Assembly (NCBI GenBank): GCA_963791945.1
Contig: CAWBUD010000002.1
Location: forward strand, 1,984,001 to 2,048,000
Direction: 5' to 3'
Length of the DNA stretch: 64,000 nt
DNA from: PALSA-1003 sp963791945
GTDB taxonomy: Bacteria; Pseudomonadota; Gammaproteobacteria; Burkholderiales; Casimicrobiaceae
This document shows positions 60,298 through 64,000 of the stretch, in pieces (position 1 is the stretch's first letter; each line of letters starts with the position of its first letter). The notes below the pieces were generated by a model. The model saw nothing but the letters and a program-made list of their open reading frames with translations, was not told where the DNA came from and searched no databases. The translations under genes and the position numbers were made by a program.

Positions 60298-61127
60298 GCG
60301 AACGCCTTCTGCAAGCTGTAGACGAGGACACCGCTGATGACGAGCATGGTCATCGCGATGGCGGAGGACAAAGGATAATCCATGGCGCCCATCGCCTTGC
60401 TGTAGATCAGGTTGGCCACAAGGTCGTAATAACCTCCACCCAACAGGGCCGGGATAATGTAGGCAGTCACTTCGAACAGGTACACGATGATGACGCCAGC
60501 CGCTATGCCCGGAATGGTCAAGGGAAGGATGATCGTCCAGAAGGACTTTAGTGGGCTTGCGCCGAGCGCATGCGCCGCAGGCTCCAGGTTCTTGGGAATT
60601 GCCCGCAAGCTGCTGTAGATGGGAAAAACCATGAAGGGGATGGAGACCATCACCATCCCGATGGCCACGCCGATTCCATTGAACAACATCTTCAGTGGGT
60701 GTTCGATCACCCCGAGTCCCAGGAGGACCTGGTTGATCAGTCCATTGCGGCCCAGGACCAGCATGATGGCGTAGGTCCGGATCACATACGCGGTGAAGAA
60801 CTGGACAATCAGGACCAAGCTGATCAGCAGCAGCATGCGTGGCGTGGCCCGATACATGACGTACGCGACCGCATAACCCAGGACGAATGTCACTGCAGTA
60901 CAGTAGGCAGATAGCACGAGCGACCGGGAAACATAGGATAGGTAGAACGGATTGCCGAAGAACCTGGCGTAGTTCGTCAATGTGAATTTCGCGCCGACCT
61001 GCGTCATGCCGGCGTTAGGCAGGAAGCTATAGATGGCCATCACCGCGAGGCAGGCGAAGAAGAACAGGACCACGACAAGGGCTGGCGCGACGAGCGGAGC
61101 GACTGGCCAGAGTGACGCCTTTCTCAT
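60276..61127 (-). CDS. ABC transporter permease, PotB-like
   Basis: 283 residues with six membrane segments. The EAA-like loop is PAAHALGASPLKSFWTIILP (~185). The first periplasmic loop (FTLTNYARFFGNPFYLSYVS) is typical of PotB. It is the first of the three ABC genes; the gap of 124 bp to the aminotransferase gene upstream shows no clear terminator, so cotranscription is likely. Confidence 0.9.
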   Translation of the reverse strand: MRKASLWPVAPLVAPALVVVLFFFACLAVMAIYSFLPNAGMTQVGAKFTLTNYARFFGNPFYLSYVSRSLVLSAYCTAVTFVLGYAVAYVMYRATPRMLLLISLVLIVQFFTAYVIRTYAIMLVLGRNGLINQVLLGLGVIEHPLKMLFNGIGVAIGMVMVSIPFMVFPIYSSLRAIPKNLEPAAHALGASPLKSFWTIILPLTIPGIAAGVIIVYLFEVTAYIIPALLGGGYYDLVANLIYSKAMGAMDYPLSSAIAMTMLVISGVLVYSLQKAFAWLSPRR

Positions 61128-61251
61128 GGCTTTCTAGATCTCCGGTCGAGGCCGTGTTGGGCTATCGGCGCCTCGGCGAGGATTCAGCCGCGAAGTGAGC
61201 GACAGGCGCTGTCTATCGGACTGCGGCGCGTGCTTGCGAACGCTGCGTCGC

Positions 61252-62613
61252 TCACAGTGTCGCCGCCACGTCGCCGATCGCTTGGTCGACGACTCTCACG
61301 ATCGTGTCGGCCTCTGCCGCGGTCAGGCAAAGCGGCGGCGAGAACGAGAGCGTGTCGCCCGGTAGCGGGCGGAAGATAACGCCGAGCTCGCGCGCCCGCC
61401 GCGAAATCCGGTCGGCTACTGCAAGCTCGGGGGCGAAGAGGGCGCGGGTCTCGCGATCGCGCACCAGCTGGACCCGGGCGAGCAGTCCGACACCGTCAAC
61501 GAACCCGACGATCTTGTGCTTCGTGAAGCCCTTGAGCCCGTCGAGCAGCAGGCGCCCGACCCGCCTGGCATTGCCCGCCAGATCCTCGCGCTCGATGATC
61601 TCGAGGTTCGCGATTGCCGCCGCGCAGGCAGTCGGGTGACCACTATAGGTGTTGCCGTGACGAAAGGGGCCCTGCTGCTCGTTCGCGTAAAAGGTTTCGA
61701 ATATAGGCTTGCTTACCGCGGTCGCCCCGAGCGGCACGTAGCCGCTGGTGAGGCCTTTCGCGAAAGCCATGATATCGGGGCGAACGTCCCAGTGCCGCGC
61801 GGCGAACATGTCGCCCGTCCGGCCAAACCCGGTGATGACCTCATCGAAGATCAACAGCACGTCGTTGCGCGTTGCGATCTCCCGCAGCTCCTGAAGATAA
61901 CCTTCGGGTGGAATGATCACGCCACCGGCTCCCTGCACGGGCTCGACGATGATTGCACCCACCGTATCGGCGCCTTGCGCCTTGATCATCTGCTCGACCG
62001 CTTCGGCGCACGCATGGGCGAAGCGATCGTCCGGCGCGTCCACCTCGCGCAAGTACGGGTCCGGACAGGGCGCGTGAAAGAAACCCGGCAACAACGGTTC
62101 GAACATGGCCCGGTTCCCAGGCATTCCGGTTGCGCTCATCCCGCCGAAGGTTACCCCGTGATAGGCACGATTGCGGGAGATGATCTTGTACTTCTCCGGC
62201 TTGCCCTTGAGCTTCCAGTATTGCCGGACAATTTTCAGCGCAGTCTCGACGGCCTCGGAGCCGCTGCCGGAGAAGAAAACCTTATCCATGCCTTCCGGCT
62301 TGAGCATGCCGACCAGTCGTTCGGCCAGATCGATCGAGGGCAGGTTGGTGTAGCCCTCGAAGCAGGAGAACCACGGCAGCTTCTGCATCTGGCGATGCAC
62401 CGCCTCGACGATCTCTTGCCGTCCGTAACCGACGTTCACCAGCCAGAGCGACGCGTGAGCATCAATATATTCGCGGTCGTTCATGTCGTAGACCCTCGAA
62501 CCCTCGCCGCGCACGATCGAAAGCAACCCATGCTGCTCGACGTAGCGCGTGCGGCTGAATGGCGACCAGCGGTACTTGAGAGAGCGTTCCGTAACGATGT
62601 CGACGCTGTGCAT
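61252..62613 (-). CDS. Class III aminotransferase, putrescine/beta-alanine-pyruvate type
   Basis: 453 residues, PLP-dependent. The PLP Lys is in MAFAKGLTSGYVPLGA (~290); GSGSEAVETALKI (~115) is the phosphate-binding motif, and FDEVITGFGRTG (~255) holds the Asp of the cofactor pyridine. NAYHGVTFGG-like RAYHGVTFGGMSATG (~150) is typical of the omega-aminotransferases SpuC and BauA. It transfers the terminal amino group of a diamine or omega-amino acid to pyruvate, giving an aldehyde. The next upstream gene is an aldehyde dehydrogenase, which would oxidise that product. The amine is not certain. Confidence 0.9.
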   Translation of the reverse strand: MHSVDIVTERSLKYRWSPFSRTRYVEQHGLLSIVRGEGSRVYDMNDREYIDAHASLWLVNVGYGRQEIVEAVHRQMQKLPWFSCFEGYTNLPSIDLAERLVGMLKPEGMDKVFFSGSGSEAVETALKIVRQYWKLKGKPEKYKIISRNRAYHGVTFGGMSATGMPGNRAMFEPLLPGFFHAPCPDPYLREVDAPDDRFAHACAEAVEQMIKAQGADTVGAIIVEPVQGAGGVIIPPEGYLQELREIATRNDVLLIFDEVITGFGRTGDMFAARHWDVRPDIMAFAKGLTSGYVPLGATAVSKPIFETFYANEQQGPFRHGNTYSGHPTACAAAIANLEIIEREDLAGNARRVGRLLLDGLKGFTKHKIVGFVDGVGLLARVQLVRDRETRALFAPELAVADRISRRARELGVIFRPLPGDTLSFSPPLCLTAAEADTIVRVVDQAIGDVAATL

Positions 62614-62640
62614 GACCGTATTGCTCCTTCGCGGATGCGT

Positions 62641-64000
62641 TCAGATGCGTGCGGTGACGCACTTCACCCGGTAGTAAGACTTGAGCGCGTCCAGGCCCTT
62701 CTCGCGCCCGAACCCGCTCTGCTTGACTCCGCCGAACGGCGTCTCGACGCCGCCGGCGAAGAACTGATTGATGAACACTTGTCCTGCCTCGAGGTCACGC
62801 GCCAGGCGAAGCGCGCGCACGACGTCTCGCGTATAAATCCCCGCAACGAGCCCGTAGGCCGTCCCGTTGGCGAACGCGAGCGCCTCCTCGGCCGAGTCCG
62901 CAACCTGCACCGTGAGCACCGGGCCGAAAATCTCCTCCTGGACTACCGGGTCACGACCCGATGCGCCCTCGATGATGGTCGCGTTGTAGAACCAGCCCCC
63001 CGCAAGCCCCGGCACGGTGGCGCGCTCGCCCCCGACCACGATCTTGAGCCCGCGCTTCTTGGCGCCGACGATGTAGCCCGCGACGCGCTCGAGCTGCTCC
63101 TGGGAGATGAGCGGGCCAAGGTCGGGGTCATCAAGCCCATGGCCGAGCTTGAGCCCGGTTGCCGCCCTGGCGAGCCGTTCGAGCATGGCGTCGTGCACAC
63201 GCCGCTCGACGATGAGCCGCGAGCCCGCGGAGCAGACCTGACCCGCGTTGCTGAAGATCGCCTTGAGCGTGCCTTGAACCGCCGCTTCGATATCGGCGTC
63301 GGCCAGCACGACGACGGGCGACTTCCCGCCGAGCTCGAGCGTTACCGATGCAATATGATCGGCCGCCGACTTCATCACCAGCTTGCCCGTTTCGACCGAG
63401 CCAGTGAAGGTCACGTGGGATACATCGGGATGGCCCACAAGCGGCGCGCCCGCTTCCTCGCCGTAGCCGGTCACCACGTTGTAGACCCCCTTCGGCAGCC
63501 CCGCCCGGTCCAGGATATCGGCGAGCATGATGGCCGTAAGCGGCGTCTGCTCCGCCGGCTTGACGATGGCGGTGCAGCCGCAAGCGAGTGCCGGCGCGAT
63601 GCCGCGCGCGGTTGTCACCAGCGGAAAGTTCCACGGAATGACGTGCGCGGTGACGCCGACGGGCTCGTGCAAAGTGAACGAAACGAAATCAGGGCCGAGA
63701 GGAATCGTATCGCCCTGCATCTTGTCGGCGATTCCCGCGTAGTACTCGAAGTAGCGCGCGGCGGTCTCGATGTCGCCTTTCGCCTCGCGCAACGGCTTGC
63801 CGCAGTCCAGGGTTTCGATGCGCGCAAGGCGTGTCGCGTCCTGCCGGATCAGCGCCGCCGTGCGGTAGAGGATGCGTCCGCGCTCGGCAGGTAGCGCCTT
63901 GCGCCAATCACCCAGGAGCGCCGCCTTGGCTGCGGCGACAGCACGATCCGCGTCGGCCGCGCCGCCCGCCGGGATCTCGGCAATCACGCGACCGCTCGCG
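62641..64000 (-). CDS. Aldehyde dehydrogenase, aminoaldehyde-type (5' end outside the window)
   Basis: At least 453 residues. The frame continues beyond 64000 (…ASGRVIAEIPAGG), so a GTG at 63987 is internal and the true start is to the right. VIPWNFPLV (oxyanion Asn), LELGGKSPVVV (Glu) and SNAGQVCSAGSR (Cys nucleophile) are present. GGVETPFGGVKQSGFGREKG is the C-terminal signature. With the aminotransferase and PotABC genes, it probably oxidises an aminoaldehyde such as 4-aminobutanal to the amino acid. Specificity is inferred from neighbours. Confidence 0.92.
   Translation of the reverse strand, partial: ASGRVIAEIPAGGAADADRAVAAAKAALLGDWRKALPAERGRILYRTAALIRQDATRLARIETLDCGKPLREAKGDIETAARYFEYYAGIADKMQGDTIPLGPDFVSFTLHEPVGVTAHVIPWNFPLVTTARGIAPALACGCTAIVKPAEQTPLTAIMLADILDRAGLPKGVYNVVTGYGEEAGAPLVGHPDVSHVTFTGSVETGKLVMKSAADHIASVTLELGGKSPVVVLADADIEAAVQGTLKAIFSNAGQVCSAGSRLIVERRVHDAMLERLARAATGLKLGHGLDDPDLGPLISQEQLERVAGYIVGAKKRGLKIVVGGERATVPGLAGGWFYNATIIEGASGRDPVVQEEIFGPVLTVQVADSAEEALAFANGTAYGLVAGIYTRDVVRALRLARDLEAGQVFINQFFAGGVETPFGGVKQSGFGREKGLDALKSYYRVKCVTARI

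Noticed and set aside
61516..63894. 792-codon plus-strand frame opposite the aminotransferase and aldehyde dehydrogenase
   Set aside because: Shadow of two well-supported minus-strand enzymes; no recognisable domain.

Overview
The window looks like a chromosomal segment of a GC-rich, metabolically versatile Gram-negative bacterium. It is most likely a betaproteobacterium of the Burkholderiales type. The reasons are the Tat-dependent TRAP-transporter binding proteins, the many IclR/LysR/GntR/TetR regulators, the type III CoA-transferase and PobR-like IclR regulators, and the dense catabolic operons. This is inference from gene content; no rRNA or other phylogenetic marker is present. The only tRNA-like sequence is a degenerate 3' fragment.

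Layout. 1-3.4 kb: two tandem tannase/feruloyl-esterase-like secreted hydrolases (the first cut by the window edge) with a divergent LysR regulator. 3.5-4.7 kb: a scar with a porin C-terminal remnant, an excisionase-like HTH gene and a frameshifted integrase. 5.0-8.6 kb: a metallophosphoesterase/cupredoxin pair, a dehydrogenase fragment, a ketopantoate-reductase-like gene and a divergent TetR. 8.7-16.8 kb (cluster 1, minus strand, with a divergent IclR): aldehyde dehydrogenase, CoA-transferase III, citrate-synthase-fold lyase, ThDP enzyme, TRAP binding protein and a decayed dctM. 17-25.3 kb: secreted ThuA-like protein, hypothetical secreted protein, PQQ dehydrogenase, cohesin-domain membrane protein and a PilZ-like protein; three promoters here share a 17-bp palindrome. 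25.3-32.5 kb: a decaying sugar-phosphate/glycogen operon (gnd, tal, pgi and pgm are remnants; zwf, a HAD phosphatase and glgP are intact). 32.5-34.2 kb: fadD. 34.7-53.9 kb (cluster 2, plus strand, with a divergent IclR): acylating aldehyde dehydrogenase, citrate-synthase-fold lyase, ThDP enzyme, three TIM-barrel isomerase-like proteins, shikimate-dehydrogenase-like and HPPD/VOC-like proteins, a complete TRAP transporter, Gfo/Idh/MocA oxidoreductase, MFS exporter, Old-Yellow-type flavoenzyme and GntR. 54-55 kb: IS remnants and a truncated LysR. 55.3-56.3 kb: a DUF5648-type secreted protein. 56.6-64 kb: a polyamine-type operon with aldehyde dehydrogenase, class III aminotransferase, PotBCA-like ABC transporter and SdhA-like flavoprotein.

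The most interesting logic is the pair of clusters 1 and 2. Both contain the same three-protein core: a citrate-synthase-fold lyase, a 591-residue ThDP enzyme, and a 328-residue TRAP binding protein. Each has a divergent IclR gene. They differ in how an aldehyde would become an acyl-CoA. Cluster 1 has a non-acylating aldehyde dehydrogenase plus a CoA-transferase. Cluster 2 has a single CoA-acylating dehydrogenase. I infer an undescribed carboxylate catabolic module in which ThDP chemistry gives or uses an aldehyde and the citrate-synthase-like enzyme makes or breaks a C-C bond in an acyl-CoA. Cluster 2 adds enzymes resembling the quinate/shikimate pathway, but with altered metal-binding residues. 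The substrate cannot be read from the sequence.
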